64,000 nucleotides of DNA from NCBI GenBank assembly GCA_040743155.1, contig JBFLJU010000001.1:558001-622000 (forward strand), written 5' to 3'. A program made the translations under genes and the position numbers. The notes beneath the pieces were generated by a model. That model was not told the DNA's origin, searched no databases, and worked only from the letters and a program-made list of their open reading frames with translations. Below, piece after piece: positions 16,320 through 24,911 of the stretch. The DNA is from Cycloclasticus sp. (GTDB taxonomy: Bacteria > Pseudomonadota > Gammaproteobacteria > Methylococcales > Cycloclasticaceae). How positions within the stretch are numbered: the stretch's first letter is position 1; the number at the start of each line of letters is the position of its first letter.

Positions 16320-16763
16320 ATGGAACAATTAGTTATTGAAATAGCGGGAATTGGTCAGGCAACATCGGTTGTATTGACTAAGCATGGTTTTAAAACAGTG
16401 GCTGATGTAGCAAACGCCAACGTTGAAAGTTTATCAGTGGTGCCAGGTTTTGCTAATGCTCGGTCGCTTCAGACGATAAAGAAGGCAAAGGCGCTGCTTC
16501 AAATAGTGGGTGTGTCAGCTTCTAAAGAAGTGAGTGACTCGGTTGCCAGTAAGGAAGAGGTGGCTCCTAAAAAACCGATAAAGAATAAAAAAACAGTAAA
16601 GAAAAGTAGCGGCAAAGATAAAAAATTTATTAAAAAGAAAGGTAAGAAAGAGGCCAAAAACAAAGATAAAAAAGCAGCTAAAGATAAAGCAAAGAAGACT
16701 AAAAAATCCAGTAATAAAGCGGCTATAAAAAAGAAAAGTAGTAAAAAAAGCAAGAAGAAATAG
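16320..16763 (+). CDS. Helix-hairpin-helix protein with histone H1-like lysine-rich tail
   Basis: A 147-residue protein in two parts. Residues 1-62 form a helix-hairpin-helix-type domain (IAGIGQATSVVLTKHGF, then LSVVPGFANARS) like those in NusA C-terminal repeats or the RNA polymerase alpha C-terminal domain, which contact DNA or RNA non-specifically. After a short acidic linker, residues 80-147 are about half lysine with Ala and Ser, like the tails of AlgP- or PhaF-type bacterial histone H1-like proteins. It is likely nucleoid- or polyanion-binding. AAGGGG six bases upstream supports the ATG. Position downstream of ppk-ppx suggests, but does not prove, a link to polyphosphate granules, as reported for AlgP in Pseudomonas. 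Confidence 0.75.
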   Translation: MEQLVIEIAGIGQATSVVLTKHGFKTVADVANANVESLSVVPGFANARSLQTIKKAKALLQIVGVSASKEVSDSVASKEEVAPKKPIKNKKTVKKSSGKDKKFIKKKGKKEAKNKDKKAAKDKAKKTKKSSNKAAIKKKSSKKSKKK

Positions 16764-16792
16764 GCCTCTACTTGAAGCCTAATGACACGGCT

Positions 16793-16925
16793 TTAGCGTG
16801 CAAGCTTATAAGGTGAGAGGTCTATATTACTTGGTCTATCTAGCAGAATATCAACCATCACTTGAGGGCTTGCTGGGGCGACGACAATGCCATTTCTACT
16901 AAAATGCCCGGTAAAAACAAAGGTG
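16793..16925 (-). pseudogene. C-terminal remnant of a glycine oxidase/ThiO-type FAD amino-acid oxidase
   Basis: On the minus strand an open frame of about 44 codons reads FVFTGHFSRNGIVVAPAS and later DRPSNIDLSPYKLAR before a TAA at 16793-16795. GHxxRNGIxxAP followed by DLSPY is the characteristic C-terminal end of ThiO/DadA-type flavin oxidases. Everything upstream (about 300 residues, including the FAD-binding fold) is missing. The homology ends directly at a REP-like repeat (16926), so the gene was truncated there. Non-functional. Confidence 0.65.
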
Positions 16926-16955
16926 AAAATCAAGCTGGCTGACCCCTTGATATTT
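16926..16955 (+). repeat. Dispersed REP-like repeat, copy 2
   Basis: AAAATCAAGCTGGCTGACCC followed by CTTGATATTT. It differs from copy 1 by one base within the shared 25-base core. It sits exactly between the truncated thiO-like remnant and the 3' end of the bile-acid symporter family gene. Confidence 0.6.
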
Positions 16956-16970
16956 CTAATTGTTTTATAC

Positions 16971-17852
16971 CTAAATGTAACCTAAACGTGAGTCACGTCT
17001 CTTTTTTCTTAAAAGATAACCAAAGGCAAAACCGGTAATAAACATCAAAAGGCTATAAGTTACTGCCGGAATCATCATGGTGCTATTGCCGATTAGCGTG
17101 CCCGCCACCATTAAAGCCAGTGTTCCATTTTGAATGCCAACTTCATAAGAAATGGATATAGATTGCGACGGTGAAAGTTTGAAAAATTTGGCTAGCGCAT
17201 AACCTAGGCTCAACACCAAAACATTTAAAGCTAACGTTGCCGGCCCTGTTTGGATGAAGAAGTCGAGCATTTGTGATTTATTTTTTAAAACAATGGCCAA
17301 GATAATGAGAAATAAGAAAGCGACGGAGAAGACCTTGATGACAGGCTCTATTCTATTAGCCGCCTTTTGCCATTTAAACAAGATAAACATGCCAACTAGC
17401 ACGGGTATTAGCGTAATCACTAATAGTTGAATAATCGTTTTCATTACGGGTAGCTGAAATGCTTCAGCCGAGCCTATAAAATAGTTCATTGCCAATAATG
17501 TGAATAAAGGCAGGGTGAAAGGCGTGATGAGACTTACGAAGGCAGTCAAGCTAATGGACAGAGCAACGTCACCTTTGGACAAGTTGGTGAACATGTTTGA
17601 AGTGGCCCCGCCTGGTGCGAATGAAATAATCATTAACCCTACGGCTAGTTCAGGTGGGAGATTGAAAACAACGGCGATTAAAAAAGCGATTATAGGCAAC
17701 AGAATCATTTGAGCGGATATGCCAATGACAGCGGCTTTAGGTTGCTTTAAAACGCGAGTAAAGTCGCTGGAGCGTAAAGACAAGCCCATGCCAAACATAA
17801 TAATGAATAAAGACGCGGGTAAAATAACGGTGGTTAGTAGGTCTGTTTGCAT
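16971..17852 (-). CDS. Bile acid:sodium symporter family protein
   Basis: A 293-residue polytopic membrane protein with about nine or ten hydrophobic helices. Conserved family segments include SFAPGGATSNMFTNLSKGDV (the unwound-helix region that binds Na+) and the mirrored motif EVGIQNGTLALMVAGTLIGN. Members (SBF/ASBT, YocS-like) import organic anions with sodium; bacterial natural substrates are mostly unknown and bile acids are unlikely here. An AGAG ribosome binding site precedes the ATG. It is monocistronic; its 3' end abuts the REP-like repeat and gene remnant. Confidence 0.88.
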   Translation of the reverse strand: MQTDLLTTVILPASLFIIMFGMGLSLRSSDFTRVLKQPKAAVIGISAQMILLPIIAFLIAVVFNLPPELAVGLMIISFAPGGATSNMFTNLSKGDVALSISLTAFVSLITPFTLPLFTLLAMNYFIGSAEAFQLPVMKTIIQLLVITLIPVLVGMFILFKWQKAANRIEPVIKVFSVAFLFLIILAIVLKNKSQMLDFFIQTGPATLALNVLVLSLGYALAKFFKLSPSQSISISYEVGIQNGTLALMVAGTLIGNSTMMIPAVTYSLLMFITGFAFGYLLRKKRRDSRLGYI

Positions 17853-18031
17853 AACAACTCTTTTTTATTCCAGCGCTTAATGGCTAGGTTTATTCATGAT
17901 ATTTTATAATAAAAAAACCTCTCTTGGACACTCGATGTTCTGACTTCATACAGAGATTTTGATACGTTAGTTCGATGAATTTCTCTGATGTTTTGCCGCT
18001 ATTAAAACGAGGAAAACCAAGTGAAGGAAAA

Positions 18032-18069
18032 CCAAGGGGTCGGCCAGCTTGATTTAGAGCAAACCCCTT
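18032..18069 (-). repeat. Dispersed REP-like repeat, copy 3 (inverted)
   Basis: CCAAGGGGTCGGCCAGCTTG at 18032-18051, continuing ATTT, is the reverse complement of the repeat core found at 11804 and 16926, with small differences. It forms an inverted repeat of its own with ACCCCTT (18063-18069) against AAGGGGT (18034-18040). A short direct repeat GGAAAACCAAG (18011-18021 and 18026-18036) lies beside it. It lies just downstream of ettA. Confidence 0.55.
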
Positions 18070-18083
18070 GAATTACTTTATTC

Positions 18084-19751
18084 CTACCCCGTTAGCTTCT
18101 TATATTTAATCCGTCTAGGCTGATCGGCTTCAGCGCCTAAACGTCGTTTTAAGTCGGCTTCGTAGTCTTCGTAGTTACCTTCAAACCAAACCACTTTGCT
18201 GTCGCCTTCAAAGGCTAGCATGTGGGTGGCAATGCGATCGAGGAACCAGCGATCATGCGAGATGACCACGGCGCAACCGGGAAAGCTCAGTAGCGCTTCT
18301 TCTAGCGCGCGCAATGTTTCAATATCTAAATCGTTGGTGGGTTCATCTAGCAGCAACACGTTGCCGCCTTCTTTGAGCACTTTGGCGAGATGCACGCGGT
18401 TGCGTTCGCCGCCGGATAGGTCGCCCATGCGTTTTTGTTGGTCAGAGCCTTTAAAGTTGAAACGGCCTGCGTAGGCGCGTGATGGGGTTTCGTAGGTGCC
18501 GACGGTAATGACATCGAGTCCACCGGATAGCTCTTCCCACACGGTTTTGTTGTCGTCTAGATCATCGCGTGACTGATCCACGTAGGCGAGTTTGACGGTT
18601 TCGCCAATTTTAATGTCGCCACTGCTGGCGTCTTGCATACCGCCCATCATTTTAAAGAGGGTGGATTTACCTGCGCCGTTGGCACCGATTATGCCAACGA
18701 TACCGCCTTGTGGAAGCCTGAAGTTGAGGTCGTCGAATAACACGCGATCGCCAAAGGCCTTGCTAACATTAACGGCTTCGATAACTGAATCACCTAAACG
18801 TGGGCCGGGTGGAATGTATATTTCCTGCGTTTCGCTGCGTTGTTGGAATTCTTTGGTTTGCAGCTCATCAAAACGCGCCATCCGTGCTTTGCTTTTAGCG
18901 TGACGACCTTTTGGATTTGTGCGTACCCATTCCAGTTCTTTTTTAATGGAGCGTTTGCGAGAAGCGTCTGCCTTTTGCTCTTGCTCTAGTCTCGCGTCTT
19001 TTTGCTCAAGCCAAGATGAGTAATTACCTTCCCACGGAATACCGCGTCCACGATCGAGTTCTAAAATCCAACCGGCGACGTTATCTAAGAAATAACGGTC
19101 GTGGGTAACGGCAACGACGGTGCCGGTAAAGTCGTGTAAAAAACGTTCTAACCAGGCAACGGACTCTGCATCTAAGTGGTTTGTTGGCTCATCAAGCAGC
19201 AACATGTCGGGTTTTGACAATAATAATTTACACAAGGCGACACGGCGTTTTTCACCGCCAGAAAGCTTGCTAACGTCGGCGTCCCAAGGTGGTAGGCGCA
19301 GTGCGTCGGCGGCAATTTCCATGGTGCGTTCGATGTCGTGTCCGTCGCCTGCTTGTAGAATGTTTTCTAACTCGGCTTGTTTTTTTGCTAAGGCATCAAA
19401 GTCTGCATCGGGTTCGGCGTAAGCGGCGTAAACGGCGTCTAGCTCTGCTTGTGCCGAGGTTAAGTCGCCCAGTGCGTCTTCAATATTACCGCGTACATCT
19501 TTGCTTTCATCTAACTGAGGTTCTTGTGATAAATAGCCAATGCGAATTCCGGCTTGTGGGCGTGCTTCGCCTTCAAAATTGCTATCTAACCCCGCCATAA
19601 TTTTAAGTAAGGTTGATTTACCTGAACCGTTTAGACCGAGCACGCCAATTTTTGCGCCGGGGAAAAATGACAGTGAAATATCGGTAAGGATTTGGCGTTT
19701 AGGCGGTACGACTTTGCTAACGCGGTTCATGGTGAAGATGTATTGTGCCAT
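18084..19751 (-). CDS. ettA: Energy-dependent translational throttle protein EttA (ABC-F)
   Basis: A 555-residue soluble ABC-F protein, exactly the length of E. coli EttA. Two ATP-binding domains in tandem carry Walker A motifs GLNGSGKST and GANGAGKST, signatures [11 protein letters not shown] and [11 protein letters not shown], and Walker B/E segments [12 protein letters not shown] and [12 protein letters not shown]. Between them is the charged linker with [20 protein letters not shown]. EttA binds the ribosomal E site and gates entry into elongation according to the ADP/ATP ratio. GGAG lies about 12 bases before the ATG. It is monocistronic and conserved, with no sign of transfer. Confidence 0.96.
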   Translation of the reverse strand: MAQYIFTMNRVSKVVPPKRQILTDISLSFFPGAKIGVLGLNGSGKSTLLKIMAGLDSNFEGEARPQAGIRIGYLSQEPQLDESKDVRGNIEDALGDLTSAQAELDAVYAAYAEPDADFDALAKKQAELENILQAGDGHDIERTMEIAADALRLPPWDADVSKLSGGEKRRVALCKLLLSKPDMLLLDEPTNHLDAESVAWLERFLHDFTGTVVAVTHDRYFLDNVAGWILELDRGRGIPWEGNYSSWLEQKDARLEQEQKADASRKRSIKKELEWVRTNPKGRHAKSKARMARFDELQTKEFQQRSETQEIYIPPGPRLGDSVIEAVNVSKAFGDRVLFDDLNFRLPQGGIVGIIGANGAGKSTLFKMMGGMQDASSGDIKIGETVKLAYVDQSRDDLDDNKTVWEELSGGLDVITVGTYETPSRAYAGRFNFKGSDQQKRMGDLSGGERNRVHLAKVLKEGGNVLLLDEPTNDLDIETLRALEEALLSFPGCAVVISHDRWFLDRIATHMLAFEGDSKVVWFEGNYEDYEADLKRRLGAEADQPRRIKYKKLTG

Positions 19752-19799
19752 TGTTATTTAGAACTCCAGATTCGATGATGTGGGTTTATTTTAAGGGTA

Positions 19800-20183
19800 T
19801 TAGGCTTTCTTTGTGTTAATTGCTGCGGTGGTTTTATGCTCGTTGATCGTTAGTAGGGCGGCCACTAAATAGCCGAGATTCAGCATGCCTATGAATCTTA
19901 GCCAATGCGCCTCGGTTAAAAAGAAAAAGCCGATAGGACAAAAGGACACGAAGAACATTAAAAACAGAATTTTACTGTGAGCGTGTAAGGAGGCAATGAC
20001 GGTGACGATAGCAAAAACACTCATGACAAAAGCACCAGAAAAGCTGGTGCCAGACAGCGATAAAACACTGGTTGGCCCCCACATTGCGTAGTTCCATAAC
20101 AGACAGGTACCTGCACCTGAGGTAATGCCTGCGAGCTGTCCAATATGGTGGTAACCGACGTTACGCAATTTAAAAATACTCAT
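19800..20183 (-). CDS. Hypothetical small membrane protein
   Basis: A 127-residue protein with four hydrophobic segments (about residues 14-34, 48-68, 72-90 and 94-112) and a basic, threonine-rich C-terminal end, so probably an inner-membrane protein. I do not recognise the family. The start has no clear ribosome binding site, but the hydrophobic pattern covers the whole length. It lies 48 bp upstream of ettA on the same strand and could be its upstream operon partner. Confidence 0.55.
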   Translation of the reverse strand: MSIFKLRNVGYHHIGQLAGITSGAGTCLLWNYAMWGPTSVLSLSGTSFSGAFVMSVFAIVTVIASLHAHSKILFLMFFVSFCPIGFFFLTEAHWLRFIGMLNLGYLVAALLTINEHKTTAAINTKKA

Positions 20184-20371
20184 AGTGATTAAGCTAATGC
20201 AAAGTGAAACCCTTGCTAGCGTACTGCAATTTTTTCTCAGCGTAAACCACAGATGGCTAACGCGACCGAGTGGATTAAATCATTGTCGTCGAACACAGAG
20301 TCTTTTATATTAAAGGCGGTAGTTAATTTTCCTTGAGTCGACAGAAGTCACGAGCGTATCGGGTAAAGAGG

Positions 20372-20995
20372 ATGAAGATAATAAAGCTAATATCGTTTTT
20401 TTTGTGCCTAATATGTTGGCAGCAACAGGCTGCCGCACACGGCGGTGTTGGAATGGAAAACGACCAGTGCGTTATTAAAATTGGTTTTTTGAAGGCGCAC
20501 TTTTTTGGCTACCAACGCGTGTCTGACGACACCCAGGAGTTTTGTGAAGATGCACCTGCGGTGACAGAATCCATATTTGTGATCGAGTATTTACATGATT
20601 ACCTGAAAGAAATGCGTGTTGATTTTCGTATTATTAGCGATGTAAATGGCCTAGGGCGTTACGCAAACTGGCAAGATATCGTGGCGCTTAAAACACTTGA
20701 GCAAGATACGGTTTACTTTCTGCCGCCAGCAGTTTATCCGGATGGTGCCTTACGGGCTGATTATCTATTTAAGGAAGCGGGTGATTACATTGGTATTGTA
20801 ACGGCCGTGCACCCTGAAAAACAGAAGACCTATCGCGCAGTTTTTTATTTTCAAGTGGGTGGATACCGTTACCAATACATTGCGCTGTTGGTTGCAATAT
20901 TGTTGCTCGTGCAATTTTTGTATTGGTACTTCGGGTCTAAGCATGGTTTGCCGAATAGTCGGTTGTTAAAAACAAGCTCAGCCGAGCGCAGATAG
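20372..20995 (+). CDS. Hypothetical membrane-anchored periplasmic protein upstream of the cox operon
   Basis: A 207-residue protein with an N-terminal signal sequence (MKIIKLISFFLCLICW, cleavage near AAAHG), a periplasmic beta-rich domain of about 140 residues with Cys in NDQCVIKIG and EFCEDAP, and one C-terminal transmembrane helix (YIALLVAILLLVQFLYWYF) with a short cytoplasmic tail. The ATG at 20372 follows AAAGAG closely; an upstream TTG in frame would add 13 residues ahead of the signal sequence and is unlikely. It lies 250 bp upstream of the oxidase subunit II gene on the same strand, so a role in oxidase assembly or copper handling is conceivable, but no known motif supports it. Confidence 0.7.
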   Translation: MKIIKLISFFLCLICWQQQAAAHGGVGMENDQCVIKIGFLKAHFFGYQRVSDDTQEFCEDAPAVTESIFVIEYLHDYLKEMRVDFRIISDVNGLGRYANWQDIVALKTLEQDTVYFLPPAVYPDGALRADYLFKEAGDYIGIVTAVHPEKQKTYRAVFYFQVGGYRYQYIALLVAILLLVQFLYWYFGSKHGLPNSRLLKTSSAERR

Positions 20996-21247
20996 ACTCG
21001 GTTTGTTTTTTATCAGCGGCGGTTGCTTGTAAGTGCGGTAACTGAGGCGGCCGATGCCGAACCTAGCTTGCTCTGGAGCCGAGTTTTTAGCAAACCTCGC
21101 TTGGGAATGTGTCCTATGAGAGAGAACTAAATGGACAAAAAATAGTGGTAGTCTAAATTAGGCTTCTCGTATATTATCAAGTCAGTTGTAATTTATTTTG
21201 AATGCCCTTTATTTGTTGTTAACACGAGCAAAGAGGTTAAAAAAAAT

Positions 21248-22357
21248 ATGTTATTAGCGGTAGTCTTACTCCTTCTGATCTTTGGATCTCTTCTCTTCCA
21301 TTACCTGAGTCCTTGGTATTTAACGCCGCTCGCCTCAAATTGGAGCGCCATCGACGACACCCTCAATATCACGTTCTGGGTAACCGGTTTTGTGTTTGTG
21401 GCTGTCAACTTATTCTTGGCTTATTGCGTCTACAAGTTTCGTTATAAAGAAGGCAACTTGGCTCACTATGAGCCTGAAAATAAAAAACTGGAAGGCTGGC
21501 TCATTGGCTTAACATCCTTAGGTATTGCGGCCATGTTAACGCCGGGTCTGTATGTCTGGGCAGATTTTATAAACCCACCTGAAGACGCAAGTATTGTAGA
21601 AGTCGTTGGTAAGCAATGGCAATGGAGCTATCGCTATCCGGGGCTGGACGGCAAGCTAGGGACGGCTGACACGCGGCATACCACGGCGGCGAATCCTTTT
21701 GGCGTGAACCCCGAAGACCCTAACGGTCAAGACGATGTGCTCGTTACGGCGGGAGGCCTGCATCTACCGATAAATCAACCGGTCAAAGTGTTGCTGCGTT
21801 CGCAGGATGTGTTACACGACTTTGCCGTCGCTCAGTTTCGGGTAAAAATGGACATGGTGCCGGGGCATGTTACTTCCTTGTGGTTTACGCCCACCGTGTT
21901 GGGTAAATACGATGTTCTATGTGAAGAATTATGCGGCGTTGGGCATTATAAAATGCGCAGCTTCGTGGTGGTTGAAACCCAGGAAAGCTTTAATGCATGG
22001 CTGCAGACCATGCCTACTTATGCCCAAGGTGTTGCGACTGAGGGCAGCGCTGCTCCAATAAAGGGTATTAGCTTGATTGAGCAAGGTCGTTTGCTGGCGA
22101 ATGCGCGAGGTTGTGTGGCTTGTCATAGTATCGACGGTGCAAGCGGTATCGGCCCAACCTGGAAGGGGTTGTTTGGTAAAACTGAAACGTTAGCAGATGG
22201 CAGTACAGTGGTCGTTGACGCGGATTACTTTAAAGAATCTATTTCTAACCCGAATGCAAAAATTGTTACGGGGTATGCACCGATGATGCCAGCAAGCAGT
22301 TTTACAGAGGCTGAAATGGCCGCTCTGATTGCTTATGTTAGAGACGGTTTGAAATAG
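21248..22357 (+). CDS. Cytochrome c oxidase subunit II with fused C-terminal cytochrome c
   Basis: A 369-residue subunit. Two N-terminal transmembrane helices precede a cupredoxin domain with the CuA site Cys225-x3-Cys229-x3-His233 (CEELCGVGH) and an upstream His in DVLHDF. A class I cytochrome c domain follows, with the haem site CVACH at 289-293 and a probable axial Met in YAPMMPAS. It takes electrons from cytochrome c into the binuclear centre of subunit I. The fused-haem architecture and the following gene order match the CoxM component of the alternative CoxMNOP oxidase of rhizobia. An insert with NPFGVNPEDPNGQDD sits within the cupredoxin domain. Confidence 0.94.
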   Translation: MLLAVVLLLLIFGSLLFHYLSPWYLTPLASNWSAIDDTLNITFWVTGFVFVAVNLFLAYCVYKFRYKEGNLAHYEPENKKLEGWLIGLTSLGIAAMLTPGLYVWADFINPPEDASIVEVVGKQWQWSYRYPGLDGKLGTADTRHTTAANPFGVNPEDPNGQDDVLVTAGGLHLPINQPVKVLLRSQDVLHDFAVAQFRVKMDMVPGHVTSLWFTPTVLGKYDVLCEELCGVGHYKMRSFVVVETQESFNAWLQTMPTYAQGVATEGSAAPIKGISLIEQGRLLANARGCVACHSIDGASGIGPTWKGLFGKTETLADGSTVVVDADYFKESISNPNAKIVTGYAPMMPASSFTEAEMAALIAYVRDGLK

Positions 22358-22395
22358 TGAGGTTTTGACAAGAAAATAACAAAGGGGATACTTTG

Positions 22396-24183
22396 ATGCC
22401 TAATGTTGTACACAAAGCGCATGACGCGAATGAATATGTAGGACCAGCTGAAATACCTGAGATGGAGCTCTATCACCCGAAAACTTGGCTGGGTAAGTAC
22501 GTATTTTCTCAAGATGCTAAGGTCATCGCGATTCAGTATTCTTGCGTGGCGATTAGTATTGGTTTTCTCGCACTTGCGATGTCACTGCTGATGCGGGTTC
22601 AGCTGGCCTGGCCCGGCGCTTTAGATTTCATAGACCCTTCTTCTTACATTCAAATGGTCACCATGCACGGCATGATCATGGTTATTTATCTGCTGACGGC
22701 GCTATTTTTGGGTGGCTTCGGTAACTACCTTATCCCACTGATGTGCGGCGCTCGTGATATGGTTTTTCCGGTCGTGAATATGCTGAGTTTTTGGGTCTAC
22801 TTCGTTGCCGTATTGGTACTCATTGCCAGTTTCTTTGTACCCGGCGGTCCTTCTGGAGCCGGTTGGACGTTATACCCACCGCAAGCGATTTTAGCGGGTA
22901 CACCGGGGTCGGGTATGGGTATTATATTGATGTTGATCTCGCTATCTCTCTTCATTGTGGGGTTTACCATGGGCGGGCTTAATTACGTGGTGACGGTGTT
23001 ACAGGCGCGTACCCGCGGAATGACCTTGATGCGCATGCCGCTGACAGTGTGGGGGATATTTATCGCGACAGTACTTGCGTTACTGGCTTTTCCAGCCTTG
23101 TTAGTGGCGTCTATTATGATGTTGCTTGATGCAACCTTAGGTACGAGCTTTTTCATGCCTGCCGTTGTATCGATGGGTCAGCACCTAGATTACGAAGGCG
23201 GTAGCCCCATTTTATTTCAACATTTGTTTTGGTTTTTTGGTCATCCTGAAGTCTATATAGTGGCCTTGCCCGCGTTTGGTATCGTGTCTGACCTGTTGTC
23301 GGTTCATGCCCGTAAAAATATTTTTGGTTATCGTATGATGGTTTGGGCCATTGTCATCATTGGAGCGCTGAGTTTTGTTGTCTGGGCGCACCATATGTAT
23401 GTTAGTGGAATGAACCCTTATTTTGGTTTCTTTTTTGCGACCACAACGCTGATTATTGCAGTACCCACGGCAATTAAAGTTTATAACTGGGTGTTGACTT
23501 TGTGGCGAGGTAATATCCGTCTAAATGTGCCGATGCTGTTTGCTATAGGCTTTATTTTTACGTTCGTTAATGGTGGGCTAACTGGCTTGTTTCTTGGCAA
23601 TGTAACGATTGATTTGCCGCTTTCCGACACCATGTTTGTCGTTGCCCATTTTCATATGGTGATGGCCGTATCGCCAATATTGGTGTTATTTGGTGCTATC
23701 TATCATTGGTATCCAAAAATCACCGGGCGGATGCTGGATGACACGCTTGGGAAGTTTCACTTTTGGAGTACATTTGTCGGCTCGTATGCTATTTATTATC
23801 CCATGCACTACCTTGGTTTCTTGGGCGTTCCTCGGCGTTATTATTCCATTGAAGGCACTGATTTTATTCCCCAGTCGGCGGTGGGTTTGAACGTGGCTAT
23901 TTCGCTGGCAGCGTTTTTTGTCGCCGCTGTGCAGCTGGTGTTTATCTATAATTTAATCGTCAGTTATAGCCGTGGTAAAAAGGCGGGGCCAAACCCTTGG
24001 GAGGCAACCACGCTGGAATGGCAGACAGCCGACACGCCGCCAAAGCACGGTAACTTTGGCGATGAGTTGCCATTAGTTTATCGCTGGGCGTACGACTACA
24101 GTGTGCCTGGGGCAAAGCAGGACTTTATACCGCAAAATGTGCCGCCGTCTAGTTCTGCGAAAACAGTGGATGACGAGAGTTGA
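22396..24183 (+). CDS. Cytochrome c oxidase subunit I
   Basis: A 595-residue haem-copper oxidase catalytic subunit with about 12 transmembrane helices. Visible ligands: TMHGMIMV (low-spin haem His), WFFGHPEVYI (CuB His and the cross-linked Tyr), HHMYVSGM (two CuB His), and VVAHFHMVMA (haem a3 and low-spin haem His). NYLIPLMCGARDM fits the D-channel region, so this is an A-family proton-pumping enzyme. I set the start at the ATG at 22396 rather than the preceding in-frame TTG, because AAAGGGGAT lies about 9 bases upstream of it. It follows subunit II by 38 bases in the oxidase operon. Confidence 0.95.
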   Translation: MPNVVHKAHDANEYVGPAEIPEMELYHPKTWLGKYVFSQDAKVIAIQYSCVAISIGFLALAMSLLMRVQLAWPGALDFIDPSSYIQMVTMHGMIMVIYLLTALFLGGFGNYLIPLMCGARDMVFPVVNMLSFWVYFVAVLVLIASFFVPGGPSGAGWTLYPPQAILAGTPGSGMGIILMLISLSLFIVGFTMGGLNYVVTVLQARTRGMTLMRMPLTVWGIFIATVLALLAFPALLVASIMMLLDATLGTSFFMPAVVSMGQHLDYEGGSPILFQHLFWFFGHPEVYIVALPAFGIVSDLLSVHARKNIFGYRMMVWAIVIIGALSFVVWAHHMYVSGMNPYFGFFFATTTLIIAVPTAIKVYNWVLTLWRGNIRLNVPMLFAIGFIFTFVNGGLTGLFLGNVTIDLPLSDTMFVVAHFHMVMAVSPILVLFGAIYHWYPKITGRMLDDTLGKFHFWSTFVGSYAIYYPMHYLGFLGVPRRYYSIEGTDFIPQSAVGLNVAISLAAFFVAAVQLVFIYNLIVSYSRGKKAGPNPWEATTLEWQTADTPPKHGNFGDELPLVYRWAYDYSVPGAKQDFIPQNVPPSSSAKTVDDES

Positions 24184-24222
24184 TTTGACGATGCGTAAAA
24201 AAGCTAACGGGTGAATTAAATT

Positions 24223-24894
24223 ATGACCACGACATTAATTTTCATGGCTATTTTGATGCTTGTGATTGCAGGCTGGATATTGAAGCAAACAATGAATTCT
24301 CAACCTTGGGAAGCTTCAATTGAGCCTCCAATGGGCGATAGTTTCAGTGGTCGTTCGTTGCCGCAGCCAGACGCTAAACTCGGCTTGTTCGTTTTCTTAG
24401 CTGTGGTGACCTCGCTGTTTTCACTGTTTATAAGTGCCTACATGATGCGCATGGAGCTAGGGGATTGGCGGCCTTTAGATGAGCCGAGTCTACTCTGGTT
24501 CAATACGGCGGCGCTCGTTCTCAGTAGTCTCGCTCTGCAGTGGGCGCGTGTTGCAACAACGCGTGAACAAATCAACACCGTGCGTAACGGCATGCTCATT
24601 GGCGGGTTCTTTGCGTTGGCTTTTATGGTTGGACAATTAATGGCCTGGCAACAGCTTGTTTCAACGGGCTACTTAGCGCACAGCAACCCTGCTAATGCTT
24701 TTTTTTACCTCATTACGGGTTTGCATGCGCTTCATTTGTTGGGTGGTTTGGTGGTTTGGAGTTTGACGACCTTAAAGTTATTAAAGGGTGTCGAATTGGC
24801 TCGAGTCGGTTTGAGCGTTGAGTTGTGTGCGGTGTATTGGCATTTTCTACTGGTGATATGGGTTATTTTATTTAGTTTGTTGTTGTCAACATAG
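24223..24894 (+). CDS. Cytochrome c oxidase subunit III (first copy)
   Basis: A 223-residue membrane protein of the haem-copper oxidase subunit III family with about six or seven helices. An N-terminal anchor (LIFMAILMLVIAGWIL) is followed by the family core, with KLGLFVFLAVVTSLFSLFIS, a GLHALHLLGGLVVW segment and the C-terminal YWHFLLVIWVILF. It has the same fold as the next gene but low similarity, like the CoxO/CoxP pair of the CoxMNOP oxidase. Subunit III stabilises proton uptake and binds lipid; it has no redox centre. It follows subunit I by 39 bases. Confidence 0.88.
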   Translation: MTTTLIFMAILMLVIAGWILKQTMNSQPWEASIEPPMGDSFSGRSLPQPDAKLGLFVFLAVVTSLFSLFISAYMMRMELGDWRPLDEPSLLWFNTAALVLSSLALQWARVATTREQINTVRNGMLIGGFFALAFMVGQLMAWQQLVSTGYLAHSNPANAFFYLITGLHALHLLGGLVVWSLTTLKLLKGVELARVGLSVELCAVYWHFLLVIWVILFSLLLST

Positions 24895-24911
24895 AAGATA
24901 AGGACAAAAAC

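Noticed and set aside
16499-16753. Minus-strand ORF encoding a very hydrophobic Leu/Phe protein
   Set aside because: It is the antisense of the lysine tail (AAA/AAG codons read as TTT/CTT), an artefact of composition.
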